A DNA stretch of 64,000 bases from Hyaloscypha bicolor E (taxonomy: Eukaryota > Ascomycota > Leotiomycetes > Helotiales > Hyaloscyphaceae), in the NCBI RefSeq assembly GCF_002865645.1, contig NW_020194628.1, positions 310,001 to 374,000 on the forward strand, read 5' to 3'. Below are positions 31,049 to 43,775 of this stretch, in pieces (the stretch's first letter is position 1; each line of letters opens with the position of its first letter). The position numbers and the translations under genes are program-made. The notes under the pieces are model-generated. The model worked only from the letters and a program-made list of their open reading frames with translations. It did no database searches and was not told the origin of the DNA.

Positions 31049-32519
31049 TTCGATTCGCTGGCACGTCGGATTGGTTAGGTCGCATCGTACATTGGCTTGT
31101 GTTGGTTGGCGTCGGAGGTTTTTGAGTCCGTGGTTTGGAGTAGTATCGGATGGTGGGGGCGGTGTAGGCAAATGGTCGCTGACGGACACATCAAGGTCTT
31201 TCTGGACGCCACCTTCCCAGCAGGTATCAGAATGTGACTTGCCAAGTTTAAAACACAAGTCCTCCCCTGATATCAACATGTTTGCAACGGCCAAAACGCG
31301 AGCCAAGTTGAAAGAGACGTCCCCTATGTTCAGTCACGAAATTGATAAGAGCCTGGCCACCAAAGCGTGCTCCACCGCCCCAGGCAAAAAGCTTGACGGG
31401 CTGAGGCCCTTGATTGGCCGTGCAGTCGCACACAAACATGCCGACATACGGTTTAATTTAAGAACGCCAACATTAAATTAGTCATATTTTATATTCGAAA
31501 TCACGATAAATTAATGATCGCATGGCACTACAACCATATATATATTAATCATGGAATGTAGTATCATAATCATTCATTAGCATGTAAATATCGATACTAT
31601 TAACCGTAATTCCAGTGCATATCAATAATTATTTAATTCCCGATGTTTTACTCCGTATTAATTTTGCGATTTCGTCCATTTTCACATTTCTTGGAGTTTC
31701 TTCCCTAGCGTCGCCTGTACGACATCACATCACGCTAACTCCACCGATCAACGCTTAACTTTAATTAATTTAGCTTTTCCTCGCCGTATGATCATGTCGA
31801 AACATTTTAAAGGTCGTCGTGTTCGAGAAATTCTGTTTTACTCAGGCCACAGCAGTGCACCCACCCGGCCTCGAGATGATGATATGCCCTCCGATGTCTG
31901 GATCTCATCCTGCTATGATATTGCAGCGTAGCAATCGCGTGTTGATCTTCTCACCCATGTGGTCGCTCGGAATGTCACCAGCACCATCTTGCTGGGCCTT
32001 GGGAGCGTTGAGCATTTGCCATACGAATAGTTTCAGGGGCGGAGTGAGTCAGCGCCAGCTTGTTGTTCACCACTCGTTCGCAACCTTCTTCCTCCGCTGG
32101 TTCCGAGCAGATTACTTGACTTTCGATCTGAGTTGATCGAAAATCCCCCACAACTGCATCTCCGCAAGCAACGATTCTTCTTCTCCAAATGGCACCATAG
32201 GTGCCATGCATCCTTCTGGAAAAAGCCTCTGTGCGGTTCTTGCTATCATATTTCTAGTCCTTTTTTGGCTGAGGTCCCCGATCACAGTTACTCTCACTAT
32301 CTTTTCTTTCCCAGTCATGTGGAATTTGAGGGCATCTTCGTTTCTCATCTCTCGACAGCTCGATGGCTTCGGCCTCGCCTTGGCCAATTTCTCAGCCAGA
32401 CAGGTGACTTCTCTTCCAGATTATCCTGACCTCGTACCCCCAGTCCTGATCGCGTTTCTCTGGGTTATTATCCAGCCTCCGAACAAGCAGACTGGCCAAC
32501 GGCGAGAGACAATTGTCTG
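31049..32519. other. Intergenic region, no gene recognised
   Basis: 31480-31790 is moderately AT-rich. Overlapping frames at 31819-32136, 31975-32211 and 32112-32583 show no recognisable domain on either strand. Confidence 0.4.
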
Positions 32520-32524
32520 GCGTA

Positions 32525-33204
32525 TCACTCGGATGGGAAGCGCGTCTATGAACCGACGACAAAGCGGCAGCATTTGTGAATGATCGGTTCTCACTGTTGA
32601 AGGGTTTGTGGGACGGATACAAGTATCCGATCCGAGAGTCGATGCGCTGAGATATCTTGTTTTGTGGGAGTATGAAGGCATTTATCTCACCCACTCGCCT
32701 TCCTTGTCCAGACATCCTAACATAGAAACCACGGTGTGGTCCTGAACAAGGATCTCGACTACAGGCGCTCATTTGGCCCACTGCGCGGCTCCAATTTCGC
32801 TGCGCCAGCAGCCCATCCGGTTGAGTTTTCCAACGGATTTGTGATAGCTAGTAAGTGCCATCCCTTTCTTGGAGAGTTAGTACGCAATCTGGCTGTGTAC
32901 TACTGGAGATGGTTTGGATTACCATATCCGACTGCTATGTTTAGTGGCGGGTTCCATTATGCCTTGTATACTCCCTCTTTATAGCTATCAATAAACGAGT
33001 CGACCCATAGAACAAAATAGGACTATCCGTGCACTCCGAAAGGGACTTCACATCCTTTCGGGGATAAAAGAAAATCCCAACTTGCACACTCTAAACGGCG
33101 ATGTTATGGCGCCTTTATTTCATCATCTCGGCGCATCATTATGGCATTCTTTTGACGCATTTTTGATTGTTTCTGTAGGGAAGCCTGGATCTCGTCTATT
33201 ATGA
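32525..33204 (+). pseudogene. GT32-type glycosyltransferase (mannosyl-inositolphosphoceramide synthase-like), broken
   Basis: Recognisable pieces in order: LGWEARL-stop-TDDKAAAFVND (TGA at 32549, where the family has Trp), FSLLKGLWDGYKYPIR, then a frame change to RVDALRYLVLWEYEGIYL (32635-), another to VVLNKDLDYRRSFGPLRG and FSNGFVIASKCHPFLGELVR (32736-), RWFGLPYPTAMFSGG, and a last change to PIEQNRTIRALRKGLHILSG and GDVMAPLFHHLGASLWHSFD, ending at TGA 33202-33204. This is the known order of fungal GT32 (DXD sugar-binding) enzymes such as Sur1/Csh1 relatives. The DXD motif expected after EYEGIYL is not seen. With one stop and three frame changes this is a pseudogene. Intact homologues add mannose to sphingolipids or sugars to glycans in the Golgi. 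Confidence 0.75.
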
Positions 33205-36099
33205 ATTTTTGCGCGCATTGGAATATTGATGACCATGGGTCTTTATGTCAAAGGAAGTCATGCACTAATCAGGAGGAGAATTGGTATGAAACTCGAGGAG
33301 GTGTCTATTAAGTGTGTATAGCACAGAGCGTTCAGCATAGCATGAGTCTAGGACACGAAATATGATCCCATCACTGCCCATATTAGCAATCTGCTTATTG
33401 AAATACAGTCTCTGCCATATTAGACAACGTGGTGGACGTCTCAGCTTTACGAACCGACTTGCTGGGGGACTCTTTGGTTCGTTTCTCGTCAAGGATTCTA
33501 AACATGCACCACATAATTCAGTTTGTCTTCTTTTACGGCACTTTCTCATGTCAGTCTTTTGGAAATAGCAAAACGTTCCTTGGAGGTATATTCCCAAAAT
33601 GGCTGTGACTGAACCCAAAGGGAGCTAGTCAAGTGAAGAGATGTCTTTTCAACTGGAGTCGAGCCTGGCGGCTTGCTATTCATACTTCTCCTTGCCCATG
33701 CCCTGGTCGTTTCCTTGAAGAGCCCTCTGAAAGTAAAATTTATAATCTCAATTATGAGAGGGTTTGGTAATATCGTCTCCAGATAGGGGGGAACAAAACA
33801 TGTGCAGGGCTTGCCTCTGGATCACCCAGGATCAGGTACTTTATTCCATATCCTAAGATCTGTCAGGAATTCTTGAAGTGGTGCGCATCTGCTGGAAGAT
33901 ATGTACTAAACTGTATGACACAGAATTACTTACATCCTCTCCACACGTTTTGGCGCTATCCCATACATGCTCTTCCTCTCAATCCATCTGCAGCTGCATC
34001 GAGTACTATGTCCGAAATTTATACCCTCTGCCCGGATACTGCAACCCCCAATTAATCTCCCCTACCTTCACAACGCTCGGCCTCAACACCCTCAGCACCC
34101 TCAACACCCTCAGCACCCCCAGCACCCCCAGCACTTCCCTCTTCCGTTCCCACATAAGCGTCAACCGTGGCACCCTCCAATCAACCATCAGCGTTTGTAT
34201 CCTCGCCCTTGGACCACCAAACCGCCTCCCCCTTCACCACCACCAATCATCCCTCTGCTTCCGTCACGGACGGTTTATTCTTCTTCTTCTCTGTGCCGAA
34301 GAAACTGGTCAGCCGTACGTGCCTTATCGGCGATCTTACCGCTTGTGATATTCTCGGAGAAGACCACTCTCCCGAATATATCCACGGTTTGTAGTTGATC
34401 GTGATATTTAGCGTCCGGTCCGCTGAGCCATAGAAGATTGGAATAGCCTAGCTATTGAGCTGTCTGCAGACAAGGACGAAGGTGGGCTGGAAGGATTGAC
34501 GGAATGAAAGGGGTTATTGCAGTTGGCGTGGGTGAGGCTTGCGGAAGTGCTGGTCTAGGAAGGGACCCTGAAGCGGGCAGGCGCGAACGTTGTGTCTTAT
34601 TCCGAGAGGTAGTCGTAGGAGGGGAGGGGGGAAGCTGATGAAACGGAGAAGCTTGTAGGAGGTATTGGTATGCCTGGAGCAGGTAGCGCGTTTGGTGGCA
34701 GTGCCGTACTTATACGTAGAATTGGAGTGCGAGGGAGTAGCGTCGCAACTCGCTTTTGCGGAGGGACCGGATGAGTTCTTCGTCGAGGGATACGAGGTTT
34801 GATTGAAAGAGCGGAATCTGCCACCATGGGTGGATTGGGAATCGGGATGGAAGGCGTTAGACTCGTGGCGGGAGAAGTTGTCTCTATGCTTTCAAGCAGT
34901 CGGCAAGGAAGACCGTCACAAAATGTGCTGGATGAGGTTGAGAAGGCAGACGGAAGCGAAGTATGGGCACTCCCTTAACCTTATCGCTTCTTTTCGCCAA
35001 CTGCTTTCCTCACGTTTCCATCTCCGCTCGGCAGGATAAATCATCTGAAATCAGCGAAATTGAGACTTGAATCATTCAACAGGGAGAAATGATGCGAGGA
35101 GGATGTGTAAGAGAATAAGGGGATCACTCGTAAATATCGGGAGAGGGGGCTCTTAGTAGAGGTCGGCGCCGGTGAGAGAACGGAGGAGTCGTGCGAGAAG
35201 CTCTATAAATAGACTGGAGAAGGACGTGAAGTGAACGGATATTATTAGAAAGAAGGCTTAGAATCGGGAGCGGAATAGGTCATAGACAAGAAACTTGATC
35301 TGTTATCACATAGTGCCGGCGCTCGGTAGGGCTAAGAAGCATGAGGCTAACGTCCGAGGTAAAGTTGCCAGGGTGTTGGTGAGAAGTGATACCAAATGTA
35401 TTAGTGCCTTAGGGTTTAAATATTAAAGTCCGCGCATACTTCTAGCCTCGCTCTCTATTTTTACTCCTCGTTTTATCCTTTGGCTCAGTTCGTGTTATAA
35501 CAAAGTTACGACGGTGAACCAGCTGAAGCACGAGTGTAAGAATGCCAAGAGGGGTGTAGGAGGCAAGGGCTACCAAGGACAACCACAGGGTATTAAAAGA
35601 CAAGAGATCTTTATTGTATTTTGCTTTAAAGTAGGACTGCCTCAATATTTTCTTGCGGTTTGCCTTACAACCTTGATTGAGGGAGGGTGGTGGGGCAAGA
35701 GCTGGTTGAACACCCCCTACTGTTGCACCAATTGGGTGCGCTTTACTTCGTGCGCTTTCCCCGTAAATAGTCATGAGACTACAAGTTCTGTTGCACGTCT
35801 GCAAAATTATAGGAGACCTCCTCCTTACCGACACTATCTATGTTCCTCCAATCAACATCTTTTCCCAACACATTTCAAGTTTTGTTGCGATCGCAAGAGG
35901 GCGATTGCGGGGGATAGTGCAGCCTATTGGATAGGGAAGCCGCCGTTGGGCTGCAAGCATCAGACCACTTTTCCCTGATCTCCGAGTGCGACATGCAACA
36001 AAATTCTTCAAGAATGGTCTTATCTATAATGTTGCAGTGGGGAATTGCCTGCGAGAAGCCTTTCTAGACAGAGAACTCTGCATTTTGACTGCGGTCAAA
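33205..36099. other. Gene-sparse region, nothing convincing
   Basis: Frames at 33265-33618 (minus), 33878-34398 (plus), 34597-34827 (minus) and 35442-35834 (minus; a possible membrane helix near LWLSLVALASYTPLGILTLV) have no recognised domain and overlap frames on the other strand. A minisatellite is listed separately. This is the last base-balanced stretch before the AT-rich island. Confidence 0.4.
34081..34134 (+). repeat. 9-10 bp minisatellite
   Basis: Head-to-tail copies of CCCTCAACA / CCCTCAGCA / CCCCCAGCA. Confidence 0.85.
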
Positions 36100-36100
36100 G

Positions 36101-36381
36101 TACGGAGGACGCGGCCATAAGTCTTGCAACCGGCAAGGGTGAGCGCCAAGCCTTAGGACGCCACAAGCCGCTGACCTAGCAACGACACTGGGGGCTTGAT
36201 AGCCTGGAGAAATAGCAAGTTTAGCGATATTTATAGGGCCTGTATGCTATCTTTTGGTTCTCGAAAGCCTATAGAGCCCTGTAATTACAGCGTCCTCTGG
36301 TTGCCGTGCAACGCCCCTACCACTTAAGCGAAAAGTGGCGCTGACCTAGTAGTTGCAAGACTTATGGCCGCGTCCTCCGTA
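36101..36381. mobile_element. MITE with perfect 31-bp inverted ends
   Basis: 36100-36130 (GTACGGAGGACGCGGCCATA...) is exactly inverted at 36352-36382. The TA inside each outer GTAC (36101-36102 and 36380-36381) fits a TA target duplication, giving an element of about 280 bp beginning CGGAGG. There is no coding capacity. A shared word CGCTGACCTAG occurs near both ends inside the element. The TA duplication points to a Tc1/mariner-type transposase acting in trans. The arms are unrelated to the TIRs of the 3.6-kb element at 8439. Very AT-rich DNA begins within ~15 bases of its right end. Confidence 0.85.
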
Positions 36382-36974
36382 CAGTAAGTGCTTCTAAAAT
36401 TGGACTTTCTAAAAAGATATAATTCGTATCTTAATTCGGGGGTTTTAAAATCATTCCTTGAAATAAAAGCTATCTCAAAAAGTTAGTAAAATAGAATTGC
36501 TTTTAATTTTACTAAGAAATCTCTTCTTAAGAAAGCAAGTTTATTTATTATTATAATATAATATTATCTTTTTCTTCTTTTCTTTTCTTTTCTTTTAATA
36601 ACTTTTGAAATATTAAATAATAATTTTAATACTCTTTTTTAAATTATTAAAAACATAAATTATAAAGATTTCTTTTTAATATAAAAAAGTATTATATATA
36701 TATTTATTTTATTAATATAAATTTAAATAGTTCTAATATTTATATAAAAGCTAAAATAACTAGTTTTTATTAATAAATATAATACTTGTATAATTTGAAA
36801 TATTATTAAAAATTTAATTACTAATAATATTATAATTATAAAACGCTTTTAAATAAGTGTTTTTTTAAAGCTTATTTAATAAAAAATAAAGCTTAATATT
36901 ATAAATATAATTTTATAATTAAACTAAAAAATAAAAATATAATATAGATTAATATAATTAAAGTATAAATTCTT

Positions 36975-37240
36975 ATTATAACGGGTTAAAACCCGATTTA
37001 TATATTTGGCTAGAAGCCTTTACTAGGTTATATAATAAAGACTAAAGCCCTTATTATATAATATGTCTCCTTTAAATAATAAAGTAATTATATATTATTT
37101 AGAAAGCTTAAATACTTTAAGAAATATAGTTTTATTTATTTATTTTTTTCTTTTTCTTTTCTTTTTAAAGAATTTTATTTAGTTAATTAAATTACTAGTT
37201 TTCTTTATATATAGGCTTAGTCTATAATATTAGAATTCTT
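36975..37240 (+). repeat. LTR-like repeat R1, copy 1
   Basis: About 260 bp from TATAACGGGTTAAAACCCG to a 3' end resembling ACTAGTTTTCTTTATATA... and CCTATAAT. The 3' end word is shared with the copies near 38.93, 40.17, 56.4 and 56.64 kb. Confidence 0.6.
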
Positions 37241-38924
37241 TTTCTTTTATTTTTATTAACTAGAAATTAAATATATATAAAGCTAGAAATAAGAAGTATT
37301 TATTCTTATATATAAAAGATAAAGCTTAAAGTAAATAAAGCTAGAAATAAACTTTATTTAAACTTACTTATAAAACTAATGCCTTAGTAAGACTTTAAAG
37401 TATATAAAAGCTAGTAATAAGAAATACCCGAAAATATATATAGAAGCCAGAGTACTATAGTAGGGATTTTATTCCCTGGTTACGTAGTTCTATAATATAA
37501 CTTCCGGACATCCGTATAGTCTATAGTCTGCTTATATTACTTCTTTCTTTTTCTTAGTTCTTAGAAATTAACTAACCTTTACTTCTTAATTCCACGCCTC
37601 AGTTTTTATATATTATAAACCCATATTATAGAAGCCTATTCTATACTCTATATATTACTCCTTGTTTTATATTCTTATTATAGTACTAATTTAACCGGCT
37701 AATACCAGGAATTATTTGGGTTTTTTTGAGCCCGGCTTAAAAAGAGAAATTTACCGGATCTTTTTATTATATAAAGATTTAAAAGCAGAACTTCTAATAA
37801 TTAATTAAATAAATAAATAAATAGCTATAAAACCAAAATAATAAATAAAGCCCCTTAATAGCTATAAAAGCTTTTATAATATAGTTCTAATAATTATTAA
37901 AGCTAGTTATATAATAAGTGAATTTAATAGTAAATCTAATTATATAAATTAAATTAATTAATAAATATATAATAATTTCGAATCTTTCATAAATATAAAT
38001 ACTTTTTTTATTTTATATATTTTCTTAATTTCTTATTATAAAATAATTAAAAGCTTATTTCTTGAATTCTAATAAGCTTAATAGAAATAACTCGGCCTTA
38101 TATTTCTAGTTTAAAGAATTCTTATAAGTAAAGCTAGAAATTAATAGTAAAATAATTAGTAAAAAAAAAAGAGAATTTAATATAAATTCGAATATTTATT
38201 TAAAGAAGTAATAAGCTAAATATATTTATAACTAGAATGTATTTTTTTTTTAAAAAAAAGAGAAATTTATAATTAAAAGATTTTTTTAAATAAATAAATC
38301 TGGCTTTTTATAATTTATAAAAGTAATAAAAGGATCTAAAAGAATTAAATTAAATTCGGTAAAAATTAATTCTTTTAAGTAAATTCTTTAGTAATTTTAA
38401 TTACTTAATTCTAAAAATAAAGAAATAAAATTAATAAAATAAAATTAATAAAAAGTATTTTAAAGCTATTATTATAATTAAACTTATAAAAAGAATAATA
38501 AAAAAATAAAATAAAAGTTATATAAGAAATATTATTTTTAATTAATAATTATTTAATTAAAATTAAGAATATAAGAACTTATTATTTAAACTAGTTAAAT
38601 AAGAAACTTAAAAGCCTTTTCTTATCTAAAGTTATTTTACTTATTTAGCTAATAAAATAGAAATCTATTATAAGTAATATAAGATAATAATTAAAACATA
38701 CTTTTAATTAAGCCTTTTAAACCGAAATTAATTAATAAAAAAGAAAAAGACTTTGCTTTTAATATAGCTAAAATAATTATTTTATATATAGTTATTAAAT
38801 AAAGTTATATTCGAGCTTCTTTTTTTAAGATAATAAATAAAAGAAGAAAAAAAGAGAAAAAAAGAAAAAGAATAATTAAAAATAAAGGCAAAATATATAA
38901 AAATATTAAGAATAGCTTTTATTA

Positions 38925-39117
38925 TAGGCCAGGCTTTTATATAAAGAAAACTAGTAGTTTTAATATAAGAAGAAATAATTAAGAGAAAAAAAGAAAGTCT
39001 TATTCTTATATAAGCTAAATATATACGGGCTATATATTTCAATAGCTATAATAATAAAGGTTATATAATTGAGTTATATAATTGAGTTCAAATTACGGGT
39101 TTAATTTATTATATTAC
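38925..39117 (-). repeat. LTR-like repeat R1, copy 2 (inverted)
   Basis: Reads ATAGGCCAGGCTTTTATATA at the left and an A/T-diluted AAATTACGGGTTTAATT at the right, i.e. the reverse complement of the R1 type. It shares most of its length with the copy at 40165-40440 in the same orientation. Confidence 0.6.
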
Positions 39118-40164
39118 TTTTCTTTCTATAGAACTAAAGGCCTATTTGTTTTTAAAGTTACTAGAATTAAGTTTTCTTAAATCTTATTAATTTAATATAT
39201 TCTTGAAATACTAATCTTTACTATATAACTTTTAGAATTAGCTTTTAATTTAATTAATACTAAATATATATAATTCCGTATTTAATAGCTAATATTACTA
39301 TAATATAAATATAGTCTCTTTTCTTTATAGATCTTAATTATATTTTTTAAGACCCGTTTTATATATATTTCAAATATAGAAGCTATATATATTTCTAAAG
39401 CAATTTCCTAATTTATAATTATATTATATAAGCCTATATTTATTAATTAATAGCCTTTATTATAGCTTTATTCTAAGTCTATTACTATTTACTAAATAAT
39501 AGTAATATAGCCTTTAAAATTCTTAGGCTTTTCTATTAATATAAAAGCTATATAAAGCTTTTTTAAGAAAACGAGTTCTAAAAACAATTATTTAATTTAA
39601 TTTGGCTACAAAATTCTATTTATAGCTATAAAACTATATTTAAATTCTGTATAATAAATTATAAAAGACTTATTTTTTTTACTAAAGTATTATTATTTAT
39701 TATTATTTATTATTTACTTTTTTTTATATATTATATATAATATTTAATTAATTATATAATCCCGAGACTATTTCTTATTAGTCTATATTCTTTATTTATA
39801 ATATAATTTATAATAGAGCTTTTTCTTATAATTAAAAATAGTAATACTAAAAATAAATAACTTTCTTATTATTTTTTATATTAATTTATAGCTTAAATAG
39901 AATATTTCTTTTAAAAGCTATTAAATAACTAATTATAATAATAATTTCTTCTTATATTAAGCCAAGCTTATAAGGTTTATATAAGGCCCTTAAGAACTTA
40001 AATTCGTTTCAAGAAAATATTAGTTTATTAAAGAAGTAACTATTAGCTATTTAAAGTTATTTCATTTAATTCGAGAAAAAAATTCAATAAAAAAATTCAA
40101 TAAAAAGCTAGAAACTTCGAGAGTTACTAGTATATAATAATTTAATTAAAGAAGTTATTTCTAA

Positions 40165-40440
40165 TATTATAGGCCAGGCCTTTATATAAAGAAAACTAAT
40201 AGTTTTAATATAAGAAGAAATAATTAAGGTAAGAAAAAGAAAATCTTGCTTTTATATAAGCTAAATATATACAGGCTATATATTCCAGTAATTAAAAAAA
40301 AGAAAAAGAAAGTCTTGCTTTTATATAAGCTAAATATATATAGGCTATATATTCCGGTAATTATAGTAATAAAAGTTATATAACCGAGTTATATAACCGA
40401 GTTTAAATTACGGGTTTAATTCGTTATAACTTTAAAGAAA
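40165..40440 (-). repeat. LTR-like repeat R1, copy 3 (inverted, internally duplicated)
   Basis: Starts ATAGGCCAGGCCTTTATATA. A ~60-base piece containing CTTTTATATAAGCTAAATAT is present twice in tandem here, making it longer than copy 2. The doubled word GTTATATAACCGA matches the doubled GTTATATAATTGA in copy 2; the differences are C/T, as RIP would give. Confidence 0.6.
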
Positions 40441-41819
40441 ATAAAGGTAATTCGAAATAATAATAATAATATCTTAAATAAAAATAAGAATAAAAATAAA
40501 AAAAACTTAAATTTATTTAATTCTAGAAAAGACTAGCTTTTAATAAAAGTTATTATTAGAAATATATAAAAATAAAATCAGATTAATAAGCTTAAAAATA
40601 ATATTAAAAGAATATAATTAGGCCCTTTTTCCTTATATTAATAATAGTTAATAAAAAGTATTTTATATAAATTCTTATTAATATAAAATATATATTATAT
40701 AAAATAAATAATTCTTGTTTTACTAATTAATATAATCTCTAATATATACTAATTATTTTTAAATATATAAAGGCTTTTAATAAAATAATATTAGATATAA
40801 TTAAAGAAATAATAATATTTAATATAAATATTAATAATTATTATAAATTTTATAAATTTTTTATATAATTCCTAAGATTTTTAGCTTAAATATAATCTTA
40901 AATATATAATAATTATAATTATAAAATATATAAATTTATAATTCGAGATTAGAATTATTTATTTTATTAATAAAAACCTTAATATAAAATAAAATAAGCT
41001 AGTTATTAACTTCTAGTTTATTATTAGTATAATTATTTCTTTAGAAGTTATATATATATAATTACGGGATACGGAATAAGAAATATAAGTAATAGAATAT
41101 AGGTTATAGAATATAGGTAATAAAATATAAGATATAGGATATAATTATATAACCTTATATCTCATTAGTAACTTAACTAGTAAACTAGATTTCTTTAGGC
41201 TTAATAGATTTAGGAATTATATATTAATACTATAATATTATAATCCCTACTTCTAAATAATAATAATAACTTTACTAACTAATATAACTAGTATTTCTAT
41301 ATTTATATAATAGTATTATATATTACTAGTAAACTAATATTAATTAGTTTATATATATATAAATTAAAAAAGATTCTAGATTAGTTTTAAAAGTATTTAG
41401 TAGCCTAAAATAAATCTAGTTTATTTTATATTAAAGAAGGGAACTATTTATTAACTTTACGAAAGTATTTAATAGCCTATAGAAAAGATATCTAGTTCTT
41501 ACTAATTAATAAGTAGTTAGCTATTTAATTAATTATTTATTTAATTTCTACTATTTTTTAAAACTAACTTCTTTTAGTCCTAAGACTACTTTCTTGGAAA
41601 TTATCTTTTCTACTTATATAATACCTGTATTTATAAGACTCTTTTTCCGGAATATATATCCTATATATATCCTTAAAGCTCTTTAATTACTATTTCGATT
41701 TTACTATTAAATTGAGTTCTTTAAGCTTTAGATCCTCCCGGAATTATAATATTTTATTTCCTAAATTTCTTATTATAAACGAAATATTTAAAGGCAAAAT
41801 ATTTACTTTAATATTCTTA

Positions 41820-41970
41820 ATATCCCTAGATATCTGGGATATCTAATATCTGAACCAGATATCTAATATCTAAACCAGGTATCTAGTATCTTAATAATTA
41901 AGTATCTGGTATCTTAATTAGATATCTGAATTAGGTATCTAGTATCTAAATCAGATATCTAGATATTTTT
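41820..41970 (+). repeat. Degenerate ~20-bp tandem repeats (GATATCTAGTATCT type)
   Basis: At least six imperfect copies of a unit containing [AG]GATATCT followed by [AG]GTATCT or TAATATCT. Confidence 0.7.
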
Positions 41971-42059
41971 ACTACTAAACCCCTTTTATAAACCTATTAT
42001 AAACTGCCTTACTTTTAAACCCCTCCTGCTATAAATCATATATATATACTAGAAAGAAC

Positions 42060-43775
42060 CTAAACTCGGTTTAATATAAATACTAATAAGGAAAAGAAGC
42101 TAATTAAGAAATAGGAAAACGGTATTAATCTAGTAATTATAATAAAGGCTAAACTTTAGAAATATATAATTACTAAAATATATTAGTATATCTTATATAA
42201 AAAGAATAATAATAATTTATAGGATCTATTTTAGAATAACTTTAAAAACTTTAATAATATAATATATAGTCTAATTAGCTATATATTTATATAAAATCTT
42301 TAAATCTAACTTTATTATAGTAGTATCTATATTAAATAGAATTATAGAAACCTTACTATTATATAATTCTTTATTAATCTTACCTAAAAAGAGATAAAAA
42401 ATATATAAAATAAAGCTAATATTATTATTAATAATCTAATTAGAATAGATCTTCTTTAGAAACCTATTATATTAGTTTATATTATTTTAGATAGAACTAG
42501 ATATAAGAAAACTAGATAATCTTAGTTAAGAAATTAAGTTATTTATTTATCTTTTCTAAATTAAGACTATTTATTACTTTTATTTTTACTATTACTAGTA
42601 TTATTATTAAACCCGAATTATTATTAATTAATACCTACTATTTCTATTAGGAAGCTTATTAGAAAAGTAATAAAGATATATTCCGAAATATAAAAATATA
42701 ATAGAACTAATAGTAGTTTTAATTATAAACTTATTATTTTCTTTAATATCTACTAATATATAGAGCTTTTAGAAAAGGTACTAGCGAGAGCTTTTCCTAT
42801 TATATTAAAGAAACTAGTATAAAACTACTTCTATAATAACTAGCTCTCGAGCTATATATATAAAGAAGCCTATATAAATATCTATAGCTTTTTTAAAGGC
42901 TTTGGTTTCTATTATTAAAATCTAGACAAATAAAATACTACTATTTTAATAATTATAATAATAAAAAACCCTAAAAAAAAATATTTGAGCTTATCTAAAT
43001 ACTAATTAATAACTTATATAAATTATAATATAGCCTTACTTCTGTTTTATAAAGTATTAAATTCTTATATAATAAGATTATTACTTTTTATTAAGGCTTA
43101 CTAGTATACTAATATATAGTTTCGGACTCTCCTAATAATCTCGGCTACCTTATTAATAAGCTCTAATTATTTATTACTACTTATAAGAAGAAGTAATAAA
43201 TTACTATTAAAATCTATTTTACTAATTAATAATACTATTCTTAAAACTCTCTAAATTATTATTTGTTTAGAAATTATTAATATAGACCTAGCTATAATTT
43301 CGGAACCCGTAATAATTATTTCAAGCCCTATAATTATAATAATTATACTTTAAAGTTGTGTTTTATATATAAGAAACCCGAATACTACTTATAAAAGTAT
43401 ATATTAGAGAAATAAGAAACTAAAAAAGCTCGATTTAAGAATAGAAATATTTATTAATTTAGATCCCGAAATACTCGTAATTTTAATAAATGCTTTAGTA
43501 GTACTTATATATAATATATTACTGAATTTAAAGAAAAAGAAAATAATAAGAATAATAAGAATAAACTAGTAAGTAATATTTTTAAAGCCTTATTAGTAGA
43601 AATAAATAAAGGAAAGAAATATTACTCTAATTTCTATTTTATTTCTATTAAAAGCTTTCTAGCCGCTCCTATAGCCCCTATTTCTATTATTTATATAATT
43701 AATATTCTTATAAATAATCTTACTTTCTTTTTTTTTATATACTAGATAATAGATAAAAACTATATTTTAGAGTTT
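42060..43775 (+). mobile_element. Copia-like retrotransposon gag remnant
   Basis: Reading TAG/TAA as former CAG/CAA codons, the plus strand gives a long gag-like frame ending in a Cys-containing knuckle region (KLCFIYKKPEYY...ARFKNRNIYQFRSRNTRNF, about 43350-43480), which resembles the CxxC...H knuckle and following charged stretch of fungal Copia gag proteins. The frame appears to be cut at about 43776 by the start of the Gypsy element. Heavily mutated; classification is tentative. Confidence 0.4.

Noticed and set aside
31975..32211. Minus-strand frame with pieces resembling a proteasome or other housekeeping protein
   Set aside because: No consistent family motif; it overlaps equally plausible plus-strand frames and has no supported splice sites.
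41060..41160. AATATAGGTTATAG-type low-complexity stretch as a CRISPR-like or structured array
   Set aside because: Units are irregular and AT-only, with no spacer structure; it is simple sequence in RIP-mutated DNA.
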